A stretch of DNA of 64,000 bases, from positions 51,593,336 to 51,657,335 of the forward strand of contig CM077006.1 in the NCBI GenBank assembly GCA_039090855.1, in the 5' to 3' direction. The stretch comes from Macrothele yani. Lineage: Eukaryota > Arthropoda > Arachnida > Araneae > Macrothelidae. Below are positions 1 to 10,284 of the stretch, in pieces (within the stretch, counting starts at the first letter, position 1; every line of letters starts with the position of its first letter). Position numbers and translations under genes: made by a program. Under the pieces are notes generated by a model. It ran no database searches, was not told the origin of the DNA, and worked only from the letters and a program-made list of their open reading frames with translations.

Positions 1-745
1 ATAGAAAGCAAAGCTGAATACAAGACAAAGCAGTTTGAAAATAGACTAGATGGCTGGAAGAACATGCCACTGCATAGACAATTTCTAAAGAATATTGATG
101 GAAAAAGTGACAACAACTTGACTTGGGCATGGCTGAAATTGGGTTCCATCAAGAAAGAAACAGAAGGTCTGATTTTTGCTGCACAAGAACAGGCATTGAA
201 AACAAATGTTATGAAGGCTAAAATCTAGAAAGTAAGTGATAATCCAAAGTGTTAACTTTGTCAAGAAAAAGATGAAACTGTGTCTTATCTTATATGTGAA
301 TGTAGCAAAATTGCACAGACAGATTACAAAGCTAGATATGACAGGGTTGCACAATTGATTCACTGGCCATTATGCAGAAAGCACAATCTAACAGCATCGA
401 AAAACTCATGGGAACATCAGGCTGAGAAAGTCGTAGAGAATGATCAAGTCAAGATCTTGTGGGATTTTCAAATTCAAATCAATTGGCATGTAGAACATAA
501 TACACCAGACATAACAGTTATAGAAAATCGGAAGGTCTGGATAATTGATATAGTGATTCCTGGAGATGATGAAAAAGAACTGGAAGAAATTACTAAATAT
601 AGAGACCTGGCCATGGAAGTTACCCAATTATGAACTAAACACATCAAAGTCTCCCCATTGTCATCAGGAGACTTGGAACAATGTCAAAAAAATTTATGAA
701 TCATTTCGAAAATTTGCAGCTTTCTGATTTACCACCTGCCAAAAC
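1..745 (+). pseudogene. 3' end of a non-LTR retrotransposon with restriction-like endonuclease
   Basis: One reading frame runs from base 1 to the stop at 631, broken by TAG at 226-228 and TAA at 253-255. It looks like the C-terminal part of a LINE polyprotein: a segment beginning LTWAWLK and ETEGLIFAAQ, a zinc-knuckle-like stretch (C-LCQEKDETVSYLICECSKIAQ region, cysteines near 250, 256, 288 and 300), then a PD-(D/E)xK-like nuclease core with HNTPDITVIENRKVWIIDI. That layout is known from R2/R4/Dong-type LINEs, whose restriction-like endonuclease nicks the target for priming. Weak similarity continues past the stop to about 745. The reverse transcriptase would lie left of the window. It is a dead, 5'-incomplete copy within intron 5 of FOXRED1. 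The exact clade is inferred, not seen. Confidence 0.6.
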
Positions 746-754
746 TTCAGGAAT

Positions 755-1000
755 TGTAAGGGGACGAGTCCTGGTCTTGCCCCATCTGACTACCATCTGT
801 TTTGTTCCATGACCCATTTCCTACAATGGTGACATTTCACTTCAGTGGTGGACAGGTGGACATCGAAACTGGCATAAAAAAGTTTCTGCCCTTGAAAACT
901 GCTGAGCATTATCACTGTGGGATCATGTCTCTGGTGGAAAGTTGGCAAAGGACAATAGAATGATGCAGCATTTATTGTGGACCTTTTCAGAAATAATTCA
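755..1000 (+). pseudogene. Mariner transposase C-terminal scrap
   Basis: The frame from 767 reads SPGLAPSDYHLFCSM, the mariner signature SPDLAPSDYHLF around the third catalytic aspartate, followed by THFLQW and, after several stops, LVESWQRTIE, which resembles the transposase C-terminus (LxxRWxKxID). No inverted repeat is recognised on either side. This is a decayed fragment next to the LINE remnant. Confidence 0.55.
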
Positions 1001-1434
1001 TTGTACAGAGCCTTTTCACAATGAAAAAAGAAAACATGGTTGCCATGAGCTTTCTCACAACAACAGAAAACAATGGACTGTACTTTGCAGAATGATGTGT
1101 GTATGGATTTTTTGCATCATTAAGCTTTTTAGCTGCAAATGTGACAAGCTATTGACACCTTGGTAAGAAATAAAGTGTAGAAGATGCATCACACTGTTTA
1201 TTTAAAAGACAACCCAGAGTTTCTTGTATAGTAGGTAAAAAGAAGAAAACAAACACATTCAAGACAAAAGAAATGACATCAACTACAATTTATCACAGCA
1301 ATTATAATGGCAAAAGTTTCATTACAAAAACATAACACTGCAACAAGATAAGAAGTTGAGCAGCTTAAATGACATTGTCTGAAGATGTGAACACAAGGTT
1401 GCACAAAACTGGATCTACCTGAGTAATATTAGGC

Positions 1435-1682
1435 ATTTTGTTTAATCTTCCTTCCCTCTGAGTTCCTTTTGGTTTTTACAGACATTTCTAGCCTGTTGAT
1501 GTTGGTCAAGGTCTGCTCTCAATGTATAGAAGGATTAACAAAAGTTTTGTTTACTGGTTACTTCAGAAGTAAACAAAAGTTTTGTTAACCCTTCTACACA
1601 TTGAGAAAAGGCCTTGACCAACATCAAGAGGTCTTTAAAAATCAAATAGAACTCAGAGGGAGGGAAGAAAGATTAAATAAAA
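1435..1682. repeat. Foldback repeat, arms about 115 bp
   Basis: The segment 1435-1557 is repeated in inverse orientation at 1570-1682, separated by about 12 bases. Shared blocks include gttgatgttggtcaagg paired with ccttgaccaacatcaa and ttaacaaaagttttgttt paired with aaacaaaagttttgttaa. There are scattered mismatches and small gaps. No open frame is present. It resembles a MITE-like foldback and lies in intron 5 of FOXRED1, so the pre-mRNA could form a hairpin here. Confidence 0.75.
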
Positions 1683-1899
1683 TTTCTTCAAGTGGAACTA
1701 GAACCAAAGGAATGTATTTGGGTAAAGCCTTAAGTAACTGATATAATATAAGGCAGATGATGTGCTTAAAGATAAAAATTACCTTTTTACGATTAGATAT
1801 TTAAACACCTCACTGCTCTTGTTATTTTAATTTAAGTCACTTACTTTAGACTAGCTTTTTCTTTTTTCTTTTTTTGTCTACAATTCAATGTGTACTTAC

Positions 1900-2078
1900 A
1901 TACAAATAGTTGGTTGTTATTCTAGTATCCAATTCATTAAAAACTTCTGATGCATGCTTTTTCTCAAACTCAAAGCCAATGACTTCACCAGTCACATAGT
2001 TTGTACCTAACGAGGATGCTTTCTTCTTAAAGGCACAGAGCAGAGCCCATGGATCAAACCAACCTTCATTCTCCACCC
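1900..2078 (-). CDS. FOXRED1: FOXRED1 exon 5 (last coding exon in the window)
   Basis: The exon adds 59 full codons after completing a split glycine codon with exon 4. The reading GVENEGWFDPWALL aligns with the FOXRED1 family segment GMEDEGWFDPW, in the substrate-domain part of the DAO-type oxidoreductase fold; GTNYVTGEVIGFEFE follows, as in the family. The acceptor is a pyrimidine tract ending ttttactttcag, and the donor is gtaagt at 1899-1894, giving phase 0 after a tyrosine codon. The remainder of the protein (roughly 200 residues by comparison with the human 486-residue protein) must be encoded beyond the left edge. No stop or frameshift is present. Confidence 0.93.
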
Positions 2079-2177
2079 CTGAAAGTAAAATAAAAATAAT
2101 TAAGATTTACATAACAAGGGCATTTTTCTTTGAATTGGGTCTAGACATGACCAAATCATTACTGAACTTTTCCTCCC

Positions 2178-2241
2178 TTATTATTATTATTATCATTGTT
2201 GTTGTTATTATTATTATCATTATTGCTATTATTGTTATTTT
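2178..2241. repeat. Imperfect (ATT/GTT)n microsatellite
   Basis: Runs of tta, att and gtt trinucleotides with interruptions, in intron 4 close to the exon 5 acceptor. Confidence 0.85.
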
Positions 2242-2534
2242 TGTTAAAATTATACTCATTATTATTTCTACTACTGCAAAACTACACTGGTTTCCATAAA
2301 TTAAGCAATAAATGGAAAAATCCTGACAATTCATGACAACTCAAAAAGTATGCAACCAATTCGGATGGAATTTGGTGGTAAGCTTTATCAGACCAAATAC
2401 AACAACAACAACAAAAAAAAAACCACGTAAGAACATGTATTACAAAGCATTTACGTTTCGTATGAGTGATGCACATATGAAAATACAGAAATATAGGTAA
2501 AGATAAATAGGAAAAGGTACTTCAATAGTGTGGT

Positions 2535-2735
2535 TACCCCGAACAGCAATGCAGGCCTGACAGCGATGTTCCATGCTGTTAATTATAATGCCGAGCAGTT
2601 CCATGGGTAGCTGCGTTCATTGCTTGAGCAAGGCAGTGGGCAGCCTCTGCAGGGCTCTGGGAGGGGTGGGGGTGGAGGCCAGCAACACACCTCCAGAGAG
2701 CATCTCAGACATGCTCAATGGGATGCAGATCGAGA
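2535..2735 (-). pseudogene. Tc1-like transposase C-terminal fragment
   Basis: Reading minus from about 2733 gives DLHPIEHV followed by a stop, then DALWRCVAGLHPHPSQSP, and near the end HGTSLSGLHCCSG. These match the end of Tc1-type transposases (DLNPIEHVWD ... the final MPxRCQAVLxARG). A GC-rich run inside has frame problems. The left side joins unrelated DNA and the right side abuts an RTE fragment, so both elements are truncated at 2735/2736. Confidence 0.5.
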
Positions 2736-3312
2736 GTATTTCCACGCTGGTTTCTGTTGCCATGACCGAATTTACCTACTGAAGTTTCATTCTGTTGCCG
2801 TTGCCCTATTTTTGCATTGAAATCTCCCATAATTATCTTCAAGTGTTGCTTACCTTTATTATTTAGATGACGAATTTCCTCATAAAATTCTTCAATTTCT
2901 TCTTCAGGATGACTTGTGGTGGGTGCATAAGTTTGAATAATCTGAGCCTGGTATCTTCTCGAGAGTTGGATAACGAGTCGTGCAGTTCTGTCAGAGGAAC
3001 TTTCAACTTCTACAACTTTATCCTTCAGTTTCTTGTTTATTATAAATCCAACACCACTAGTTCTGCCAGTATCTGTCCCACGATAGTAGAAGAGATGTCC
3101 ACTTTTCAGTTCAATGAGATCTCCTTTTCTCCTTACCTCACCTAGCCCGACGATGTCCCACTTGATCCTTTATAGTTCCTCTTCCAATTCAAGAAGCCTT
3201 GAATCAGAAGATAGGGAGCGTCCATTATACGTAGCCAAGGTCAGCATCAGATGGCAGCCTAGTCCGGTCCTCCAGGGATTCTTAGCACCCTCTGCCTTCA
3301 TGTCGCACTGGC
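2736..3312 (-). pseudogene. RTE-type LINE, 5' endonuclease fragment
   Basis: This stretch matches 48332-48914 of the longer RTE copy nearly base for base, in the same orientation. It encodes the N-terminal half of the apurinic-type endonuclease, from the start through the motif that precedes GDFNAKIG. It starts at the element's 5' end (3312) but is cut off on the 3' side at 2736, where the Tc1 scrap begins. Loss of the 3' part is the opposite of ordinary 5' truncation, so a later deletion or rearrangement is likely. Confidence 0.85.
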
Positions 3313-3960
3313 CGCAGATAGTGTATATACAATACTATATACATACTGAATAAAACAGTTTGGAACCCCCCCCAACACACACATACACGCAGGAGTACAG
3401 CAGTTGCTGAGGAACGACATAGGCGCCTCTGTTGGCGAATTGTGGAACTTAGCGAACACAACTGTAAAACTATGATAGATGGGGCAGAAATGTAAATTCC
3501 AAAGTTGTAGAGCTGACTTTGCTTATTAGGAACCAATATCGCTGTGTTTTTAAGTATACATTATACACGTGTTTGTATTTTACGAAAAATCACAATCTTA
3601 TATTATTAATTTTAGTCTGTTCACATCATAAAAAAGTGTGAATTATATTGTTGCTACACCCAGGGATGCCAGATTATCAAATAAAAGAAAGCTTCAAGAA
3701 TTTAGATGTCAGGATGTCTGGCAATGGCTGACGGCCCGGAGGTAGACATTAAAATTACGAATAATTACTTGTGAGTTCTTTTTATCGCCAAAATCTTATG
3801 TACAGGTGAAAATAATTTATCCTGCAATTTAGCCAATTGAAACCAAGAAATTCTGACACTCATTAATTATTCATGCAACTTCAGGACTGGCACAAGACAA
3901 CAGACATTTAATCAATTTATAATAAAACATGAAGATAATGATGAAGACGTCAATATACAA
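3313..3960. other. No recognisable feature
   Basis: AT-rich intron DNA. A short stretch near 3660-3735 (cagggatgcc ... ggatgtctggc) resembles the ends of non-autonomous hAT elements, but the pairing is too weak to call. Confidence 0.4.
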
Positions 3961-5310
3961 AGGATTGTGAAGGAGGGGCATAAAGTAGACTCGCCTCCTT
4001 CGGGGGATAGCTGTGAGGCTGAATTTATCATTAAAGTCAATGATTATTTGTTGGCCTATACAGTCCGGCTTTAAAAACAGTTTTCATCCGAAGAAAGTCT
4101 ATTGGCTAACCGGAGCCAATCTATTCTCACAACTGGCATGCATACCTAAATTCCGTACTTGCAGATATGCAGTTTTTCCTCGGGTATCCATGTTTGATGT
4201 ATTTATATTAGAAGCGCACCTGTGTGATAACACGCCCATTTCAGAGCGTGCACTATAACCAATGGAGAGGGGAGTCGAACCCCATCTCCCACTTTCTCTT
4301 GTGCACAGCATTCACCTGCATGAAATCAGGGACGCATTTATGCGCACCAATGTCATGGTGGAATGAAGCCGCTACATAATAGAAGGATCCATTCGTCTGC
4401 TCGTCCCAGCTGGCCCATCCGTCTGTCCAAGGGAGATTCGCATACATCACCGGTCGTGCATCTCAGTCATTCGGGTTGCTGCTGGCTTTCTCTTACATGC
4501 AATCTAGCACCAAGAAAAGAGGTATCTTCCTCCCTCCTATTTCCTGGCGGTAACATCAAAAGCTTGGCCATTCTTTGGTTAGCTGGCCAGAAGCTTTTCT
4601 TTCGCCGTTAACTCCGAGATGGATCAATGCCGATCAGCTTCCCGAGCCCAGTTCCCTTCATGGCTCGGAACCAGACTCCCTCTTTTTCTCTTGTTCACAT
4701 CGTTAACAAATTCCTTGCTCTCTCGTTAGAGGTCTGTTTTAAATCTTTTGTCAGCCTGATCGTTTCCTGAAAGCATTCGGCACGGTGAAGTGGTAAGAAA
4801 TACATGCCTCCGCATTCAGAATATGTGGTGGGTCCACTCCCCAATGAGTACGGAAAACACATAGCTAACACTCCTTTGTCCCGCCAAGGTTTGGATTAGC
4901 AAACGCCATAAGTTTTCCGATCTGTTGACACTCTTCCCAAATATCCTACCATCTGACACGTACATGGCCACCCAAACTGACCGACACGCACTTAGGTGGC
5001 GACGCATCGCATTCCCCACACCAGGCTAAGATTTCTCCCTTCCTAGAAAAGGGACTCTTATCTCTTTTCTTCTTTCACAATGGGGGAAACCACTAGCTGT
5101 TAATTTTCAACCAATAATTAATGCTGTTCCCGCCTCTTGCAAAACCTGCTAATCGAATTCATTACCGTACTCCACAGTCGTAACAATATCATTATATTCC
5201 CGAAAAATTGGGGGTCCTTTACACTGGGAATCCCCGACTCTGAAAATCTGGAGGGGTCCTGACCCACCCCCGCCCCCACCTCCGACCCTCTCAGTGGTTA
5301 CGCCTATGTC
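3961..5310. other. Unclassified GC-richer block
   Basis: About 1.35 kb with clearly higher GC than its surroundings and no long open frame on either strand. It contains a tRNA-like B-box on the minus strand near 4265-4290 (gttcgactcccc) but no matching A-box. It ends in a run rich in C near 5255-5290 followed by tcagtggttacgcc, a type of sequence often seen at DNA-transposon ends. It may be a non-coding repeat or the remains of a larger element. I could not assign it. Confidence 0.3.
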
Positions 5311-5317
5311 TCTATTC

Positions 5318-5755
5318 TTCTTTTAGTAGTCTGCAGTCATTGTGTGTCTTTTGTAGTTAAGGTCCATGCCTCTGCTCCGTACATAAGACTTGAAAGAATG
5401 CATTGATCAAACACTGTTCTTTGAAGACATAGCGGTAAATTGCTCTGGAAAACTGTAGTTTCTTCCAAAAGCTCTCCAACCAAGTTTCATATGTGGATTA
5501 CTTTTTTCATCAATGTGACCCTCGCTTGATATCTGTTGCCCAAGGTAAATGTAGGTATCGGTTATCACCAGCTTTCCCCCATCAATTGATAAATCTTCAT
5601 TTCTTGTAAAAGCATTGTACATCAGTTTTGTCTTCTGAAAGTACATTTTTAATCTCACTTCTTTACTCTGGTCAGCAAGTTCCTGGATAATACTCTGCAG
5701 TTCTGAAGGGGCAGTTGCAAAAATGACTACATCATCATACATATATACATGTGAC
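5318..5755 (-). pseudogene. RTE-type LINE, reverse transcriptase fragment
   Basis: The protein read on the minus strand matches residues about 337-440 of the long RTE copy's reverse transcriptase: DDVVIFATAPSELQ, KTKLMYNAFTRNEDLSIDG and YIYLGQQISSEGHIDE. The FADD catalytic box is damaged (FA replaced, reading MYDDVV). A further piece at 5318-5400 corresponds to the region just downstream. Both ends are truncated. It has the same orientation as the 2736-3312 fragment. Confidence 0.85.
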
Positions 5756-6930
5756 ATCTCCAGCAGTGTAGATGGGTAAACAACTTAAAATTTTGTTTTG
5801 ATGGGGGCATCGCCATCTTCCTGGCCCAGGATCCTTGGTATCTAAGTAAGACCATCCTATCTTGGAAAAGTGATAGCAAGTGAGGCACACATCAAAGAAG
5901 AAATAAATAAGCATATAAAATTTGGTTTGAGAGCTTTTGGAAGTAACAAAGGTACAATTTTGATTTGATTTATTAAATATTCTGCCATACATTACGGTAA
6001 TACTATACATGACAAAGTTTGTCAGAAGCAATACTTCATTACAGTAAGACTGCTAAGACGCTAACCAAAACAAAATACAATGTCAGTAATGTATCCTTAA
6101 TATGTCATGACCTCTTTACAATAAACATACCATCAACTGCAATTAATGAACTTGCACAAATTAAACCAAAATTTATAAAGTAGATGGCACAAAATATGTA
6201 TAAAAAGTAATTTATGTCTCCATAGTTCATTGCAAATGGATGACATGGAGCCAGGAAAAAAGGCTTTAATGAAAAAGCCTGACGAGCCCCCGATCCCCAA
6301 GAAATGTGCGTCAGGCCAAGAACATAGAGCACAAAAAATCACAATAAGACACAAATTACCATAAAAACACAGAGAAGTGAAGGATACATGGTTGTAAACA
6401 ACTGCAATTAGAAAAGTAGATAGAAATCTTAACATATGCCAACATTACATCTGATAAACATAATATAAGAAAAGCAATAAAAAATTTATATAGGACAACT
6501 ATGTATAATATACTACATTAATGTAATCCAAAACTGTACATCACAAGAACATCTGTACAGTGCATTAAACAAGCATGCAACATTAAACAAACCAAGATGA
6601 ACAGGACAAAGCAACAATGTTAATCATAGATCACACCATACCACCAAGCACAACGATAATATATGCAGAAAAAGCAAAAAGAGTACACTAATAGCCATTG
6701 GTACAAAATCACAAATATACGAAAAAAAAAATCATAGAAAACACAAGACAAAATAGCAATACACATCCCCAAAGTAAATGTATATTAATAAATACAATAA
6801 AGTAAACCAAAACAGAAAAAGACGTCCTATCCCAGATCATATCATGATTTCAGATTAAACACTAGTAAGCAATTACATGAATAAGAGACAATATATATAT
6901 ATATATAAGCATAATTTTCATATATAGCAT
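5756..6930. other. No recognisable feature; includes (TA)n at 6889-6906
   Basis: AT-rich intron 4 DNA without homology that I can recognise. A dinucleotide TA run at 6889-6906 is followed by two tandem copies of agcataattttcatatat-like sequence (6908-6940), just before the next RTE fragment. Confidence 0.5.
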
Positions 6931-7425
6931 AATTTTCAAGAGCAATATGCCATTATGTCTTAAAAGAAAAGTGTTTGATCAATGCATCCTTCCAGTGCTT
7001 ACGTATGGTGCAGAGACGTGGACCTTAACTAAAAGAGACATACAAAGGCTGCAGACAACTCAAAGCAGCATGGAGAGGTGCATGCTTGGTGTAACCAGGA
7101 GAGATAAGAAGAGGAACTTGTGGATCCGAAAAATGACAAGAGTGGAAGACATCATGATCAGAGTCAAATCCCTGAAATGGCAATGGGCTGAGCATACTGC
7201 CAGAAGGGCAGACCATCGATGGACAGCCAAAATTTTAGATTGGATTCCAAGGGACAGAAAAAGACCCAGAAGAAGACCACATGGGAGATGGGTGGATGAA
7301 ATTCGAAAGTATGCGGGAGTGACATGGAGGAGACTGGCACAAGACAGACTGTTGTGGAAGAAACTTGGGGAGACCTTCGTCCAGCAGTGGATTGATAATG
7401 GTTGACGATGATGATGATATAATAT
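6931..7425 (+). pseudogene. RTE-type LINE, 3' terminal copy
   Basis: A 5'-truncated copy with an open frame from 6947 to 7405 (152 codons). It begins MPLCLKRKVFDQCIL and ends FVQQWIDNG, matching the last 150 residues of the RTE at 45995-48915 with about 8 differences. It includes the WLRRKMTRVED-type and RRRPHGRWVDEI motifs of the C-terminal region. The frame is intact, so the copy is fairly young. After the stop comes a GATGATGATGAT tail, the short repeat expected at RTE 3' ends. It lies opposite to the gene's direction. Confidence 0.9.
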
Positions 7426-7477
7426 ATGTACAGTGCATAAAAATGATATCCAATATGACAGTGAAGGTTAAGAAATA

Positions 7478-7672
7478 ATTTTTTTCAAGAGCAATTTACC
7501 ATTATGTCTTAAACAAAAACCAATGCATCCTTCCAGTTCTAACTTACAGATCAGAGGCTAACTAAAAAAGACATACAGAGGCTGTGAACAACTCAAAGCA
7601 TGGAGAGATGTATGTTTGGTGCAATCCAGAAATATATGGAGAGGAACACATGGATTATCCATCATTAAGAAA
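7478..7672 (+). pseudogene. Second, older RTE 3' remnant
   Basis: Bases beginning ttcaagagcaatttaccatt repeat the start of the neighbouring fragment (ttcaagagcaatatgcca). Matches continue through caatgcatccttccag and aaaagacatacagaggctg, then the copy breaks down with deletions. It is in the same orientation as 6931-7425 and about 50 bases behind it. Confidence 0.7.
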
Positions 7673-7819
7673 CAAACAACCAAAATGCACTTTGCATGTT
7701 TGTGTGTTGCACCTACCCTAGTTGGATAGTTGTATTACATCGTATATCCCATCGATGACATAATTATAAAATACACCACACTGTGAACACTCAAGAGACA
7801 CATATAGTGTATTAAATCA

Positions 7820-8706
7820 GTTTATTTTTGTGGCATAGTAAGTACAAAGATTCTCCAAGCTTTCACACTCCACTGGGATACTTTTTCAAGGCAATGGTAG
7901 ACATAAAAATGCAGGGAATTGGAACATGTAAGGAACAAAGATGATTTTTGAAAATAACATGGGTGACATCACGAGCACATTACACGAATTTTTATCACAC
8001 AATTATACGGTGTGTCCTGATGTGTCTCCATCTTTTAATAACACATGCAAGCTCTTGGTAGTTCAGTAGAAACTATATCGTTGCACGGTAGTTTGCTGGA
8101 TAGGACTTTGACGGTTTCCCTGATGGCAGTCTCTTTAAAGTTCATGTACAGGGCAATTCTTCTAATACTATTCCATAGAGGAGTGGCCAATGAATGCATG
8201 ACTTCTCTGGCAAGGGCTGTATTCTTCATGTTCTGGTTGACACTTCTCATGTGCTCTTTACATCTAGTTGTAAAGTTGTAAAGAGCACGTGTGAAGTGTC
8301 AACCAGGACCCTTGCCAAAGAAGTCATGCACTCATTGGCCGCTCCTCTATGAAATAGTATTAGAAGAATTGCCCCATACACGTACTTTAAAGAGACTGCC
8401 ATCAGAGAAACAGTCAAAGTCCTATCCAGCAAACTACCGTGCAACAATATAATTTCTACTGAACTACCAAGAGCTTGGCATGCGTTATTAAAAGATGGAA
8501 ACACATCACGACACACCATATAATTGTGTGATAAAAATTCGTGTAATATGCTCGAGATGTCACCCACGTTATTTTCAAAAATCATCTTTGTTCCTTATGT
8601 GTTCCAATTCCCTGCATTTTTATGTCTACCACTGCCTAGAAAAGTATCTCAGTGGAGTGTGAAAAGCTTTGCGAATCTTTATGCTTACCACGCCACAAAA
8701 ATAAAC
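7820..8706. repeat. Large hairpin: two arms of about 430-440 bp, 14-base loop
   Basis: Left arm 7820-8262 and right arm 8277-8706 are reverse complements with a small number of substitutions and indels, roughly 90 percent or better by eye. Examples are gtttatttttgtggc at 7820 against gccacaaaaataaac at 8692-8706, and gtgctctttaca at 8251 against tgtaaagagcac at 8277. The loop is 8263-8276. Each arm keeps about 70 codons open reading ETAIRETVKVLSSKLP, but I do not recognise the protein. No target duplication is visible outside the arms. It sits in FOXRED1 intron 4, so it would be transcribed as a long hairpin. Confidence 0.9.
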
Positions 8707-8797
8707 ACCTCTCCGAGAAAAAAAAAGAGAAAAAAAAATTTAGGGAGTGCCCAGATTCAACAAGAACTTCCATTGTTCTTAAGCTCCTTGTTATGTA

Positions 8798-10010
8798 CAC
8801 TATATTGACAAAAGTCACCCCACACCTAGATGAGAAACACAACATAGCATTTATTGACATACATTAGTACGGTGTCTGTCCACCTTTGGCCTCAATGCTT
8901 ACACTGACCCTTCAAGACATGCTTTCGACAAGGTTTTGGAACACAGTGATGGGTATGCGCTTCCATTCAGTACATAATGCTGCCGCTAACTGTTGCTTAG
9001 TAGTAAGCCTTGGTTCTAAACTTCTTACGCAGTGCTCCAATTCATTCCATAGGTGCTCTATGGGATTAAGATCAGGGCTCTGCGCTGGCCAGTCCACTTA
9101 CAATACAGAATTATCATCAAACCACACCGTAACAGTGCTTGCTTTATCGCTCGGTGCATTATCCTGCTAGTACCAACAAGGCTCAGTTCCATAGTATTGC
9201 CACAGAGTTGGTAGGGCATAATTGTCCAGAATACCGAGGTAAACGCGCTGGTTAACAGGTTTGTCCCCGATAACCAATGGGCAGGGACCATACCATGAAA
9301 AACACCCCCACATGAGTACACTGCCAGCTCCAAACTTGACTGTAGGAACAGTACACTGTGGTAAATAGCATTCCCCTGGCTGCGGCCAAACCCACACATG
9401 GCCATCGGACTGATGGACTACGTATCTGGATTCATCTGTCTATAGAACCCATTTCCATGGATCTACGGTCCACGATAAATGTTCTTTACACCATGTTAAA
9501 TGACGAGTAGAATTCCGAGTGGAGATGAAAGGCTTATGAGCAGCCGCACGACCACGGTAAGCCATGGAATGAAGTTCTCTGCAAATGGTACGTGTACATA
9601 CTGAGGTTCCAGCATTTTCACTCACCTGTACACTGAGGTCTTGTTCAGCACTCCGTCGATTAGCTGTAATGATTCTCCTGAGACTTCGACATCCTCTACC
9701 ACTGATTATCTTTGGACTGCCGGTACGTTTTGCTGCTTCAGGCATGCCATGTGTCTTCCACTTATTCAGTATATCCAAAACAGTTGACTTGGGTATGTTT
9801 AACCGCCTCTCGGATTCTCTTACGTACAACCCACTAATATAACACCCAACAATATTTCCTTTCTCAAATTCAGTTCTCTCCCGCCGCACCATTTTCACTC
9901 AACCTCACAGTGCAATATGATCATGGTCAGCTGCAGGCTTGTTTTTATACTGTTTGCAGCTGTACCGTGCATCATAACATGACGATGGATCCGTTCATTT
10001 GCTTTTGAAT
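8798..10010 (-). mobile_element. Tc1-like element, family A, copy 1 (right end lost)
   Basis: The left end is the 19-base terminal repeat cactatattgacaaaagtc behind a TA. The other end is truncated: about 34 bases including the second repeat are missing compared with the complete copy at 34489. The transposase starts MKMVRRERTEFEKGNIVGCYI at 9895 and shows the paired helix-turn-helix DNA-binding domain with an AT-hook-like RTGSPKIISGRG stretch. Catalytic pieces follow, including SPDLNPIEHLWNELEH with the third acidic residue. The gene is split into at least three frames (9440-9898, 9058-9405, 8912-9097), so it is dead. It lies in intron 4, in gene-sense orientation. Confidence 0.9.
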
Positions 10011-10165
10011 TTCTACTGTATCTTCTTGGGAAATTTTATTAATGGTTTATGTGTATTTGCCACATTGAATATGTTAATCAAAAATCCATCTATTCTGCCT
10101 CTGTGTGAATAAAAGAATTCCCACTTTTCCTCAATTTACATATGTAACCCTAATCTGCCACTAAA

Positions 10166-10284
10166 GTGTCATTGGAAGTTACTTACTGATCAGCCTAAAC
10201 AGTACCATTTTTCATTTTCAATTATATAAGTTTACATTTCACTAAAGGTCATTGGAAGTTACTTACTGATCAGCCTATGAAGTA
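10166..10284. repeat. Tandem repeat, about 80-bp unit (left part)
   Basis: Units begin gtcattggaagttacttact at 10168 and 10248. The second unit is interrupted at the TA of 10283-10284 by a mariner and resumes at 11635. Confidence 0.9.

Noticed and set aside
4255..4300. Possible tRNA gene (B-box gttcgactcccc on the minus strand)
   Set aside because: No A-box at the right distance and no cloverleaf could be drawn by eye.
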